This document shows, piece after piece, positions 1 through 7,323 of a stretch of 32,416 nucleotides of DNA (positions are counted from its first letter, which is position 1; each line of letters opens with the position of its first letter). Source of the DNA: Alphaproteobacteria bacterium (lineage in GTDB: Bacteria > Pseudomonadota > Alphaproteobacteria > Reyranellales > Reyranellaceae); NCBI GenBank assembly GCA_019239835.1, contig JAFAZJ010000130.1, positions 1 through 32,416 on the forward strand, written 5' to 3'. The translations under genes were made by a program, and so were the position numbers. The notes under the pieces were generated by a model, which saw only the letters and a program-made list of their open reading frames with translations, did no database searches and had not been told where the DNA came from.

Positions 1-57
1 CACCTCCAGCATGCGCTTGCATGCGGAACACTCGCTTCCTCCCAACATCCCACCATC

Positions 58-134
<77 letters not shown>

Positions 135-150
135 TCTCCCGATCCCCGAA

Positions 151-187
151 TACAAAGCCCCGCTGTTGATCACAGCGGGGCTTTGTA
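151..187. terminator. Strong bidirectional hairpin terminator
   Basis: A perfect 16-bp stem (151-166 with 172-187) closes a 5-nt loop. The arms contain ACAAAGCCCCGC and GCGGGGCTTTGT, giving short A and T runs at the stem ends. It lies 16 nt after the tRNA and 18 nt after the stop of the leftward gene, so it can end transcription from both sides. Confidence 0.85.
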
Positions 188-205
188 CGTTCAGGGCTCG
201 CTCTC

Positions 206-649
206 TTAGCGATGGTACTCGTCGCGCTGCAGGACGCCGACGCCGTACCAGCCCCAGTAGATGATGTGGCGCTGGATCAGGCCTTCATCGTTGATCTCCA
301 TCGACTCGACGAAATCCATCTGCTCGCCTTTGCCCGCATCGCGCGGGTACTCCCAGATCAGGCGCTTGCCATCGGTGAGATAGCCGGTGCGCGCGTATTG
401 GCGGACCGGCGGCTTGCGCTCGGCCAGCATCGCGAACAGCGGCCGCAGCTCCTTGTGGCCGTGCAGATAGCCGTGCTTCTGCTTGAGCAGATGCGGCACC
501 AGCGGGCTCTCGAGCCAGGCATCTTCCGCGTAGAGACTGAGCAACGCGTCCGCATCGTTGCGCGAGAGCGCATCGTTCCACGCGAAATACATGCGCTCGA
601 CGGGCGTCGAGCCGGCGGATTCGAGATGACGCGGCAATGTCGTGTCCAT
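206..649 (-). CDS. SnoaL-like / NTF2-fold protein
   Basis: This 147-residue protein has the length and layout of the SnoaL-like NTF2 superfamily. An N-terminal helix (FAWNDALSRNDADALLSLYA) leads to 'EDAWLESPLVPHLL', and C-terminal strands end in 'IIYWGWYGVGVLQ'. Members form a conical fold with a polar pocket and include cyclases, isomerases and proteins without known activity. The sequence alone does not identify a substrate. A good Shine-Dalgarno (GGAGAG) precedes the ATG by about 5 nt. The gene diverges from the VOC gene across a 160-bp gap. No membrane segment or signal peptide is visible. Family placement is fairly secure, function is unknown. Confidence 0.85.
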   Translation of the reverse strand: MDTTLPRHLESAGSTPVERMYFAWNDALSRNDADALLSLYAEDAWLESPLVPHLLKQKHGYLHGHKELRPLFAMLAERKPPVRQYARTGYLTDGKRLIWEYPRDAGKGEQMDFVESMEINDEGLIQRHIIYWGWYGVGVLQRDEYHR

Positions 650-721
650 TCGATCTCTCCGTTTGGGGTTCGTCGGCTGAACGCCCGCCGGGAAAAATGG
701 TTACCGCCGCCAGGCTGGCTT

Positions 722-751
722 TTGCTTTTGGGCACCACCGGCCTGTACAAT
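722..751 (+). promoter_or_regulatory. Putative sigma70-type promoter for the VOC gene
   Basis: TTGCTT (722-727) and TACAAT (746-751) are separated by 18 bp. The -10 matches the consensus at 5 of 6 positions and the -35 at only 3 of 6. Transcription would start near 757, just before the leader hairpin at 761-793. Moderate to weak evidence. Confidence 0.35.
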
Positions 752-760
752 TCGCTTCAT

Positions 761-793
761 GCCGGCGTGCTCATCGAATCCTCGATCGCCGGC
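761..793 (+). other. Leader hairpin before the VOC gene
   Basis: GCCGGCG (761-767) pairs with CGCCGGC (787-793), and ATCGA (773-777) with TCGAT (782-786) around the loop ATCC, leaving a 5-nt bulge on the 5' side. The 12-bp hairpin ends 4 nt before the GGAGGAGGG Shine-Dalgarno of the VOC gene. It could stabilise the mRNA or affect initiation; this is inference. Confidence 0.45.
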
Positions 794-809
794 GACCGGA
801 GGAGGGACG

Positions 810-1184
810 ATGTTCTCACACGTTTTTGTCGGCGCCGACGACGTCGCCGCGTCGAAGAAGTTCTACGATGCGGTGCTCGGCGCCATTGGCATTCCGGAAG
901 GCAAGTCCGATCCGAAAGGCCGGGTGTTCTACCGCACTCCGGCCGGCATGTTCGGCCTCACCAAGCCGATCGACGGCAAGGACGCGACGCACGCCAATGG
1001 CGGCACGATCGGCTTTGCCTGCGACAGCCCCGAGAAGGTGAAGGCTTTCCACGATGCGGGTGTCGCCAACGGCGGCAAGAGCATCGAGGATCCGCCGGGC
1101 CTGCGTCCGGGTGGCAATCTCCACCTGGCTTATCTGCGCGATCCCTATGGCAACAAGATTTGCGCGCTGCATCGCGCCGGCTAA
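810..1184 (+). CDS. VOC family (glyoxalase/bleomycin-resistance fold) protein
   Basis: This 124-residue protein is a single-chain vicinal oxygen chelate fold made of two beta-alpha-beta-beta-beta halves. The first begins 'MFSHVFVGADDVAASKKFY' and the second ends 'LRDPYGNKICALHR'. The start at 810 was chosen over an in-frame ATG at 759 because GGAGGAGGG (798-806) lies just in front and the VOC fold begins exactly at MFSHVF. His4 is in the usual metal-ligand position, but the glutamate usually found near the end ('GNxIE') is Cys here, as in a subgroup of short bacterial VOC proteins. Metal use and substrate are therefore uncertain. A hairpin lies just upstream of the ribosome binding site and a strong terminator follows. 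Confidence 0.88.
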   Translation: MFSHVFVGADDVAASKKFYDAVLGAIGIPEGKSDPKGRVFYRTPAGMFGLTKPIDGKDATHANGGTIGFACDSPEKVKAFHDAGVANGGKSIEDPPGLRPGGNLHLAYLRDPYGNKICALHRAG

Positions 1185-1213
1185 GGCCGGATCGCAACCA
1201 TCTCCTGCCAACC

Positions 1214-1239
1214 AAAGCCCGCCGGTGACGGCGGGCTTT
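1214..1239. terminator. Bidirectional rho-independent terminator
   Basis: A perfect 11-bp stem (AAAGCCCGCCG 1214-1224, CGGCGGGCTTT 1229-1239) closes a GTGA tetraloop. It lies between the convergent VOC gene (stop 1184) and dehydrogenase gene (stop 1253). The 14-mer AAAGCCCGCCGGTG recurs in the terminator at 14839-14852. Confidence 0.85.
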
Positions 1240-1252
1240 GTGCTTGCAGGGT

Positions 1253-2260
1253 TTAGAACATATCAGGCGTGATGACGTTCTGCGGTCGCGGCCCGGCCAG
1301 CGCCGCCTGCATGGTTTCCGCTGCCAGCCGCCGCGTGTCGTCCCAGGCCTGGGGCGTGAAGAAGGCGGAGTGCGGCGTGATGATCAGCCGCCCCTCGCAC
1401 CACGGCTCGCGCGCGCGATAGGCGCGCAGGATCTCGGGGATCGGCTCGACTGGCGGCTCGACCGGCAGCACGTCGAGACCGACGCCAGCGAGATGGCCGC
1501 GCTTCAACAGGTCGGCCAACGCATCGACATCGACGATCGGTCCGCGCGCGGTGTTCACCACCACGCCGCCCTTGGGCATGCGCTCGAGCATGGCGCGCGA
1601 GATCATGCCGCGCGTCTCGGGCGTCAGTGGCGCATGGATCGACAGCGTGTCGGTCTGCTCCATCAGCGCCTCGAGCGAGCGCACGCGCTCGACGCCGACA
1701 CCGAGCTCGGTGCCGTTGGGCATGTACGGGTCGTAAGCGACGACGCGGAACTGGAAGGCCTTCGCCCGCAACGCCGCGGCCGTGCCGATGCGGCCCAGGC
1801 CGACGATGCCGAAGGTCTGCACGCCATTGCGCTTGAGCAGCGAGTCGCGCACGTAGCTCCACCGCGCCGGCTGCGGCCGGCGCTGCGCCTCGAGATGCAT
1901 GACGATGCCGCGGCGCAGCGCCAGGGCCAGCGCCAGCGCGTGATCGGCCACCTCGGTCGTGCCGTAGTCCGGCACGTTGCACACCATCACCTTGTGTGCT
2001 TCTGCCGCCTTGCGGTCGATCTTGTCGTAGCCGACGCCCATGCGCACGACGCAGGCAAGCTTGGGGAACTTGGCGAAGTGCTCGGCGGTCACCGCGTGGC
2101 GCATCACCAGCAGGCCGTCGACATCCGCGCAGTCGGCTGCGTCAAGCAGCGAGAGATTGTCGACGTTGCGCCACACCACGCGCACGTCTGGTCCGAAGAC
2201 GTCGCGCTCGACCTTGTCGTCGTCGTAGAGTTTCTCCGCGTACAGCACTGTCTTGACCAT
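1253..2260 (-). CDS. NAD-dependent D-2-hydroxyacid dehydrogenase family (CtBP-like)
   Basis: This 335-residue protein has the D-isomer-specific 2-hydroxyacid dehydrogenase layout: a split substrate domain around a Rossmann domain with GLGRIG at about 154-159, followed by 'VVAYDPY' whose Asp177 favours NAD. The catalytic triad is present: Arg239 in 'NTARGPIVD', Glu268 in 'PVEPP' and His297 in 'ITPHSAF'. Such enzymes reversibly reduce 2-ketoacids to D-2-hydroxyacids in the cytosol; the 'VRMGVGYD' loop is like C-terminal-binding-protein relatives, so the exact substrate is unknown. The start at 2260 gives 'MVKTVLYAEK' and has GGGAGA upstream; an in-frame ATG at 2350 adds a 30-residue arginine-rich extension with no family support. 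It may be read with the hydrolase gene 126 bp upstream. Confidence 0.92.
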   Translation of the reverse strand: MVKTVLYAEKLYDDDKVERDVFGPDVRVVWRNVDNLSLLDAADCADVDGLLVMRHAVTAEHFAKFPKLACVVRMGVGYDKIDRKAAEAHKVMVCNVPDYGTTEVADHALALALALRRGIVMHLEAQRRPQPARWSYVRDSLLKRNGVQTFGIVGLGRIGTAAALRAKAFQFRVVAYDPYMPNGTELGVGVERVRSLEALMEQTDTLSIHAPLTPETRGMISRAMLERMPKGGVVVNTARGPIVDVDALADLLKRGHLAGVGLDVLPVEPPVEPIPEILRAYRAREPWCEGRLIITPHSAFFTPQAWDDTRRLAAETMQAALAGPRPQNVITPDMF

Positions 2261-2337
2261 GGCTTGGCGTCTCTCCCGTGAGCAGGCGTTCGTGCCATTC
2301 AAGGACCTTCGGCGGGCGAGGACAACAACGCTGAACG

Positions 2338-2360
2338 GGACGCCTGCCATGCAGGCGCCC
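2338..2360 (-). other. Intergenic hairpin, possible weak terminator
   Basis: CGCCTGC (2341-2347) and GCAGGCG (2351-2357) pair around a CAT loop, with two further G-C pairs outside an A-C mismatch. It lies in the 126-bp gap between the epoxide hydrolase and dehydrogenase genes. No U-run follows, so it may only attenuate or stabilise the transcript. Confidence 0.35.
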
Positions 2361-2386
2361 GGTTCAATTTCGAAGTGCGAGTGAGG

Positions 2387-3463
2387 TCAGCTCGGCAGGC
2401 TGCGCAGGAACTCGATCAGGGCCGCGTTGACCTCGGCCGGGCGTTCCTGCTGGGTCCAGTGGCCACAGCCCGGCAGCATCACGGTTTGGCGCAGGCCCGG
2501 CACCGGGCCCTTGAGGTTGGCCAGCAGCTGATCCATGCCGGGGAAGTTCACCACCATGTCGCGATCGCCGGCGACGTAGAGCGCCGGCACCGTGATGCGC
2601 GCACCGGCGAAGGGTGCCATCAGCTGCCAGTTGCGGTCGACGTTGCGGTACCAGTTCAGCGCGCCACGGAAGCCGCTGCGCTGGAATTCTCCGGCGTAGA
2701 AGTCGACGTCGCGCTCGCTGAGCCAAGCCGGCAGGCTCGCCGGTGCCGACGCACCGCGCATGAAGCCGGCACCGCGCGGCACCATGGCGAGGTTGTCGCC
2801 GCCGCCACCGCTGCTGCCACCCCGCATCGCGTCGCCCGAGGCGCCATACAGCATGTTGCGGATCGCTGCGCGTGGATCGCGCTCGAACTCCGCCTCGGCA
2901 GGCCCGGGCTCCTGGAAATAGAGCTGGTAGAACTGGGCGTTCGCGGTGCGCGGCATCAGGCTGGTCGGTGGTGCCGGCCCGCGCTGCCGGAACGGCACAC
3001 TGAGCGCGGCGATGGCGCGGAAGCGGTCCGGACGCAGCAGGGCGGCGTTCCACGCGACGGTCGCGCCCCAGTCATGGCCGACGATCACCGCGCTCGGCGC
3101 CTGCAGCGCGTCGAGCAGACCCACGAGGTCGCCGACCAGATGGAAGATCGTGTACTGGTCGATCGCTTCCGGCCGGTCGCTCTTGCCATAGCCGCGCATA
3201 TCAGGAGCGACGGCGTGAAAGCCCGCCGAGGCCAGCGCGCCGAGCTGATGCCGCCACGAGTACCAGGACTCGGGAAAGCCGTGGCACAGCAACACCAGCG
3301 GGCCTTTGCCCTGCTCTGCGATGTTGAGCCGGATGCCGTTGGTCTCGACGATGCGCTGCACCGGTTCGCTCATGATGGGCTCTCCCTTTGCCTGGGCCAT
3401 CGCCTTCGTCCGCAGCATGAGCGGCACGAGTGGCGTCGTCATCAGCAGTTGTCGTCTCAACAT
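2387..3463 (-). CDS. Alpha/beta hydrolase, epoxide hydrolase type
   Basis: This 358-residue protein carries the epoxide hydrolase signature: oxyanion motif HGFP (61-64) within 'HGFPESWYSWRHQ', nucleophile Asp131 in 'VGHDWGATVAW', an acid in 'AGDRDMVV' (Asp302 most likely) and His335 in 'GCGHWTQQ'. Lid tyrosines that activate the epoxide are probably Tyr179 or Tyr182 and Tyr272. It would open epoxides to diols. The N-terminal 25 residues (MLRRQLLMTTPLVPL..., ending AMAQA) look like a short, poor signal sequence with an RR pair, so export is possible; an alternative start at Met31 would give a cytosolic enzyme. GGGAG lies upstream of the ATG at 3463. A Gly/Ser-rich insertion sits at 215-223. 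Its stop lies 126 bp before the dehydrogenase gene, and it follows the NmrA-like gene by 15 bp, so those two likely share a transcript. Confidence 0.92.
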   Translation of the reverse strand: MLRRQLLMTTPLVPLMLRTKAMAQAKGEPIMSEPVQRIVETNGIRLNIAEQGKGPLVLLCHGFPESWYSWRHQLGALASAGFHAVAPDMRGYGKSDRPEAIDQYTIFHLVGDLVGLLDALQAPSAVIVGHDWGATVAWNAALLRPDRFRAIAALSVPFRQRGPAPPTSLMPRTANAQFYQLYFQEPGPAEAEFERDPRAAIRNMLYGASGDAMRGGSSGGGGDNLAMVPRGAGFMRGASAPASLPAWLSERDVDFYAGEFQRSGFRGALNWYRNVDRNWQLMAPFAGARITVPALYVAGDRDMVVNFPGMDQLLANLKGPVPGLRQTVMLPGCGHWTQQERPAEVNAALIEFLRSLPS

Positions 3464-3478
3464 CGCACGCGCTCCCGC

Positions 3479-4405
3479 CTAGGCCGCGCTCTGGGCCGCT
3501 TCGGCCTTCAGCGTGTCCTGTTCCTCGCGGACGAAGGCTTCGAAGGTCTTGGGCTTGGCGCCGCCCAGCTTCTCGATCGTCTCGGTGACCGCGAAGGGCT
3601 GCGGATTGCGCGCGAAGCCGCGGAAGGTGCGCCAGAGGTTGGACAGGTGCTCGATCGCGTGTGGCGGCGTGCCGATCGCCTGTGCGTTGCGGCGCCACTC
3701 CTCGTCGGAGATCTCCTCGTAGCGCACGTCGCGGCGGAGCACGCGGCCGAAGGTGGCGATGATCTCGCGCAGGGAGATGACGCTGCCGATCAGCGGATAG
3801 GCCGAGTTCGCCGGCAGCGACGGGCTGGTCAACAGGCCGACCGCGACCCGCGCCACATCTTCGCCCGCGACCAGCGGGATCACCGTGTCGATGTGGCCCC
3901 ACGGCAGCCGGATCGTACCTTGCGACGCGAGACTGAGGCGCGAGAACGAGCGCAGGTTCTCGTAGAACACCGTCGCCCGGATATGTGCCGCGCCGATTCC
4001 CGCCCACTCGAAGACTTGCTCCGACAGGAAGTTCTGCCGCATGCGCGGGGTAGGCGCGTCGGGCGAGGAGACGAGCATCTCGACGTCGATCAGGCGCGAG
4101 ATGCCGGCCTCGCGCGCCGCCCACGCCATCGTCGCGGTCGCGTCGAGCAGGCCGTCCTGGACTGGGTAGGCGAAGTAGATCGAGGAGACGCCCTCGACCG
4201 CGCGCTGCACGGAGCGGATGTCGAGGAAGTCGCCTACCACCACGTCGGCGCCCATCTGGCGCAACCGTTCCGATCGCTCGTCGATGCTGCGCGCGAAGGC
4301 CCGGACGGGCACCCCGCGCGCCAGCAGCATTTCGGATACGTGCCGGCCGGTACGGCCCTGGCGGCCACCAGCGGCGCTGGTGACGAGAACGGGTCCCTGG
4401 GTCAT
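3479..4405 (-). CDS. NmrA-like NAD(P)-binding reductase
   Basis: This 308-residue atypical short-chain dehydrogenase has an N-terminal Rossmann motif (VTSAAGGRQGRTGRHV, residues 8-23), then 'GADVVVGDFLD' and 'SIYFAYPV', typical of the NmrA/HSCARG group. These bind NAD(P) and act either as redox sensors or as quinone/isoflavone-type reductases; no Tyr-x3-Lys pair typical of classical SDRs is evident. The ATG at 4405 is preceded by AAGGAG with 8 nt spacing, and is preferred over an upstream in-frame start at 4441, which would lie inside the operator. It is divergent from a TetR gene, with two palindromes in the gap, and probably regulated by it. The epoxide hydrolase gene follows 15 bp downstream. 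Confidence 0.9.
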   Translation of the reverse strand: MTQGPVLVTSAAGGRQGRTGRHVSEMLLARGVPVRAFARSIDERSERLRQMGADVVVGDFLDIRSVQRAVEGVSSIYFAYPVQDGLLDATATMAWAAREAGISRLIDVEMLVSSPDAPTPRMRQNFLSEQVFEWAGIGAAHIRATVFYENLRSFSRLSLASQGTIRLPWGHIDTVIPLVAGEDVARVAVGLLTSPSLPANSAYPLIGSVISLREIIATFGRVLRRDVRYEEISDEEWRRNAQAIGTPPHAIEHLSNLWRTFRGFARNPQPFAVTETIEKLGGAKPKTFEAFVREEQDTLKAEAAQSAA

Positions 4406-4433
4406 GGTCGAGCTCCTTCGAGATGCCGTATTG

Positions 4434-4449
4434 AGTACCAAGTGGTACT
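4434..4449. promoter_or_regulatory. Operator 1, probable TetR-family binding site
   Basis: AGTACCAAGTGGTACT is a perfect 7+2+7 palindrome in the 95-bp gap between divergent nmrA-like and tetR genes. It shares GTACC-x-A-x-TGGTAC with operator 2, centred 34 bp away. The paired copies strongly suggest a dimeric repressor site; which protein binds is inferred from position. Confidence 0.75.
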
Positions 4450-4467
4450 ATGATGTAGAGCAATCTG

Positions 4468-4483
4468 GGTACCGACTGGTACC
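4468..4483. promoter_or_regulatory. Operator 2, probable TetR-family binding site
   Basis: GGTACCGACTGGTACC has 6-bp inverted arms and lies 17 bp upstream of the tetR start. The consensus with operator 1 is RGTACCRASTGGTACY. Centre-to-centre spacing of 34 bp is about three helical turns, so both dimers would sit on nearly the same DNA face. Confidence 0.75.
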
Positions 4484-4500
4484 GAGTCAAGAGGCAGGTC

Positions 4501-5139
4501 GTGGCAAAATCGACATCGAGGACGATTCGCAAGACGGTCGACGACGATGAATCGGTGCGCCAGCGCATCCTGTCGGCGGCGTTCAGGGCCTTCACCGAGC
4601 ATGGCTATGCGGCGACCAGCACGCTGGAGATCGCCACCCGCGCGCAGGTGTCGAAGGCGACGCTCTATGCGTTGGTCGGCAACAAGCAGGCGATGCTCGT
4701 GGCCTGCGTCAGCGAGCAGGCCAAGCGGCTACAAGTGCCCGCCGGGCTGCCTGATCCGCGCGACCGCGAGACCCTTACACGGGTTCTGATGGGCTTTGGC
4801 ACCCAGCTGCTGCGCGAGCTCAGCGATCCGACCGTGATCGCCATCTTCCGCCTCGCCATCGCCGAGGCGCTGCACGCGCCCGAGGTCGCGCGGGCGGTCG
4901 ACTCGATCGGCGCCGAAACGATCCGCGTCGCCCTGCAGACCATCATGATGCGCGCCCGCTCGGCCGGGCTGCTGAATGGCGAGCCGCTGCAGATGGCCAA
5001 GCGGTTCATCGCCTTGCTGTGGGGCGATCTGCTACTGGGTCTATTGCTTGATGTTGCCGAGCGGCCCGGCCCGCAGGAGATCGCGCGGCGTGCCCGCGAG
5101 GCCACGGAGGCCCTCCTGCGATGCTACGGTGGCGCATGA
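4501..5139 (+). CDS. TetR/AcrR family transcriptional regulator
   Basis: This 212-residue regulator has an N-terminal TetR helix-turn-helix domain at about 18-65 ('QRILSAAFRAFTEHGYAATS', then 'IATRAQVSKATLYALVGNKQ') and an all-helical C-terminal ligand and dimer domain with 'FRLAIAEALHAPEVARAV', resembling the AefR/TetR_C group. Start is GTG with GAGG upstream. It is divergent from the NmrA-like gene, with two matched 16-bp palindromes between them, implying autoregulation and control of the leftward oxidoreductase/hydrolase operon. The ligand is unknown; a reactive or aromatic compound handled by that operon is a guess. An amidohydrolase gene follows 46 bp downstream in the same direction. 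Confidence 0.95.
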   Translation: MAKSTSRTIRKTVDDDESVRQRILSAAFRAFTEHGYAATSTLEIATRAQVSKATLYALVGNKQAMLVACVSEQAKRLQVPAGLPDPRDRETLTRVLMGFGTQLLRELSDPTVIAIFRLAIAEALHAPEVARAVDSIGAETIRVALQTIMMRARSAGLLNGEPLQMAKRFIALLWGDLLLGLLLDVAERPGPQEIARRAREATEALLRCYGGA

Positions 5140-5185
5140 CGGCAAAACCTGCATCATCGCCGAGCAACCCTGGACCGTGGACTCG

Positions 5186-6421
5186 ATGCGCACTCTTCTG
5201 ACGAACGCAACGCTGGTTGATTGCGTCCAACCCAGAGCGGTTGAGCGGGCATCGGTGCTGATCGAAGACGGTCGCATCCGCGAGATCCGCACCGACGGCA
5301 GCGTCCCCGAAGGCGGCGACGCCACCGTGGTCGACCTGCGTGGCGCCTACCTGATGCCCGGGCTGTGGGACGTCCATGTCCATCCGGACTATTACTCGGT
5401 CACCGACATGCCGATTGCCGACCAGGTCACGCTTTTCGGCCACCGCCTGATGTCGGCGCTGACCGAGTCGGGCATCGTCGGATTTCGCTGCGCGGGCTCA
5501 CATAGCTATATGGACGTGGCCTGGAAGCGTGCCTTCGACTCGGGCCAGTACATCGGGCCGCGCCTGTTCGCCGCCGGCCACTTCCTCACGACCACCGGTG
5601 GCCACTTCCTGACCTCCGGGCATGCGCTGGAGTGCGACGGACCCTATGGCTTCGTCAGGGCCATCCGCGAGGAGATCAAGAACGGCGTCGATCACATCAA
5701 GCTCAACCTGTCGGGCGGCATCCTGGGGCCGGCATGGGACCGTCACCAGAATTCGTTCCTGCTGCAGGACGAGCTGAAAGCGGCCTTCGACATCTGCCGC
5801 CTGCGCGAGTTCAAGGTCATGGCGCATGCGACGAACCCCGAGGCGGTGAAGAACGCGATCCGTCTGGGCGCACACAGCGTCGAGCACGGCTACATCATGG
5901 ACGATGAATGCATCGAGCTCTTCCTGAAGCACGACACCTGGTACGTGCCGACGCTCGCGATTAGCCACCTCACGCCCGGGCAAGCGACCAACGACTGGGA
6001 GCAGCGCTGGGTCAAGCAACGCAACATGGCTCACGATCTTTGTTGTCGCGCCGATGCAGCCTCTGATGTGCACCGGGTGGGGTTCGGGAAAGCACTCAAG
6101 GCCGGCGTGAAGATGGCCTTGGGCTCAGACATCCGGCCACTCAAGGAAGCCGCGCTGCTCGAGCTGGGACTTTGGGTGCGCGCTGGGGCGACGCCCTGGC
6201 AGGCGCTGGTCGCAGCGACTCGGCATGGCGCGGCGATCTGCGGCATGGGGGAGCAGCTGGGCACCATCGAGGTAGGCAAGCTGGCCGACCTGATCGTGGT
6301 CGGCGGCAATCCGCTCGAGGACATCAACAACGTGCGACGACTGCATCTCGTGCTGAAGGAAGGCGTGATCGTCTCCGATCGGCGCGATCAATGGGCCAAG
6401 CCGCTGGCGCCTGCGTTCTAA
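5186..6421 (+). CDS. Metal-dependent amidohydrolase (imidazolonepropionase/prolidase-like)
   Basis: This 411-residue amidohydrolase has all expected metal and catalytic residues: His64 and His66 in 'WDVHVHPD', probable carboxylated Lys172 in 'HIKLNLSGG', His214 in 'MAHATNPEA', His234 in 'SVEHGYI' and Asp315 in 'LGSDIRP'. The small N- and C-terminal beta-sandwich pieces ('TNATLVDCVQ', 'GKLADLIVVGGNPLEDI') frame the barrel. It hydrolyses an amide or cyclic amide, possibly a dipeptide or N-acyl compound; the substrate cannot be read from sequence. The start at 5186 (MRTLLTNATL) fits the family; a GTG at 5177 is an alternative, and the reading frame is open much further upstream only because it overlaps tetR. 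Its TAA overlaps the stop of the convergent regulator gene by 4 bp. Confidence 0.92.
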   Translation: MRTLLTNATLVDCVQPRAVERASVLIEDGRIREIRTDGSVPEGGDATVVDLRGAYLMPGLWDVHVHPDYYSVTDMPIADQVTLFGHRLMSALTESGIVGFRCAGSHSYMDVAWKRAFDSGQYIGPRLFAAGHFLTTTGGHFLTSGHALECDGPYGFVRAIREEIKNGVDHIKLNLSGGILGPAWDRHQNSFLLQDELKAAFDICRLREFKVMAHATNPEAVKNAIRLGAHSVEHGYIMDDECIELFLKHDTWYVPTLAISHLTPGQATNDWEQRWVKQRNMAHDLCCRADAASDVHRVGFGKALKAGVKMALGSDIRPLKEAALLELGLWVRAGATPWQALVAATRHGAAICGMGEQLGTIEVGKLADLIVVGGNPLEDINNVRRLHLVLKEGVIVSDRRDQWAKPLAPAF

Positions 6422-7233
6422 CGGCGACGTTTGCGTGGCGCTTCGGGGACCAGCATCACCAGCTTGAAGTCGGGTCGGTTGGCCAGCGCGAAGGCGATCT
6501 GCTGGTAGCGCAGCCGGCCCTCGCGCGGATGGTCGAAGCTGCGCTCGCCGCCCGTGCGGTCGACGACGGCATGCTCGGTCCAGCACTGGGCGAAGACCGC
6601 GCTTCTGCCGCGCAAATCCTCGACCAGTGTCTGAAGCGCGGCGTCATCGAGGTGGCGACTGGAATCGGCGCGGAACTCGGCCAGCACGCGGCGTGCCCGC
6701 GCCTGCCAGTCGGGGATGATCTTGCGCGCGACCGGACTGAGGAAGACGTAGCGCAGCAGGTTGCGATCGGCGGCACCATCGAGCCAGCCCAGGAACAGGC
6801 TCGCCGCTGGCCGGTTCCAGGCGCGCGCGTTCCACAGTGAGTCGAGCAGGTAGGCGGGGCCGTCGATCGCCGCGATGGCGCGGGCGAGGGCGGCCGGCAC
6901 GTCCATGCCGTTTTCGTCGACTCGATTCGGCAGGTTGGGGTCGCGCCGGTCGGCCAGCTCGAAGAGATAGGCGCGCTCGGCCGGCGTGAGCTGCAGGGCG
7001 CGTGCCAGGGCCGACAGGGCGGTCGGTGAGGCGGCAATGTCGCGGCCCTGTTCCAGCCAGGTGTACCAGGTCGGGCTCATGCCGCAGGCCTGCGCCACTT
7101 CCTCGCGCCGCAGGCCCGGCGTGCGGCGGCGGCCGATGGCGGGCAGGCCGAGGCTCGCCGGCGACAGGCGGGCGCGATGGGCGCGCAGGAAGTCGCCCAG
7201 TTCGTTGCGCTTCTTCAGAGGCAGGGCCGGCAT
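6418..7233 (-). CDS. XRE-type regulator with MmyB-like ligand domain
   Basis: This 271-residue protein has an N-terminal Cro/C1-type helix-turn-helix (about 12-90, including '[20 protein letters not shown]' and the following WLEQGRD), then an MmyB-like sensor domain (about 100-262) of PAS-like fold with '[13 protein letters not shown]' and '[20 protein letters not shown]'. The '[12 protein letters not shown]' signature is diagnostic of this family, whose members often regulate a neighbouring divergent gene; fatty acids have been proposed as ligands. It is divergent from leuC-leuD. A palindrome sits 7 bp upstream of its start, and there is no clear Shine-Dalgarno. It ends in four basic residues (RKRRR-like tail). 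Its TAG shares bases with the TAA of the convergent amidohydrolase. Confidence 0.93.
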   Translation of the reverse strand: MPALPLKKRNELGDFLRAHRARLSPASLGLPAIGRRRTPGLRREEVAQACGMSPTWYTWLEQGRDIAASPTALSALARALQLTPAERAYLFELADRRDPNLPNRVDENGMDVPAALARAIAAIDGPAYLLDSLWNARAWNRPAASLFLGWLDGAADRNLLRYVFLSPVARKIIPDWQARARRVLAEFRADSSRHLDDAALQTLVEDLRGRSAVFAQCWTEHAVVDRTGGERSFDHPREGRLRYQQIAFALANRPDFKLVMLVPEAPRKRRR

Positions 7234-7239
7234 GGCAAT

Positions 7240-7257
7240 ATTTATACCAGGATAAAT
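7240..7257. promoter_or_regulatory. AT-rich palindrome, probable operator
   Basis: ATTTAT-N6-ATAAAT is a perfect 6-bp inverted repeat in a strikingly AT-rich patch, 7 bp upstream of the MmyB-like regulator start and 67 bp upstream of leuC. A site here could repress the regulator and control the divergent leuCD promoter. Binding by the regulator is inferred from position. Confidence 0.55.
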
Positions 7258-7323
7258 GCCCTCCTGTTACCAGTCAAATCACCCAGGTACATCTCGCTCC
7301 CAGCAGCAAGTCGGAGACAGACA

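Noticed and set aside
1-57. Possible end of a 5S rRNA before the initiator tRNA
   Set aside because: The 57 bases do not match the conserved 3' end of 5S rRNA; only the frequent rRNA-fMet linkage in this class suggested it.
212-1228. Rightward 338-codon open frame over the SnoaL gene and VOC gene
   Set aside because: It crosses two genes in other frames and has no family signature; the start context is poor.
2375-4453. Rightward open frame of 692 codons
   Set aside because: It lies antisense to three well-supported leftward genes (the hydrolase and NmrA-like genes in particular), is full of Arg, Ala, His and Gln, and has no recognisable motif; it is a shadow of GC-rich coding on the other strand.
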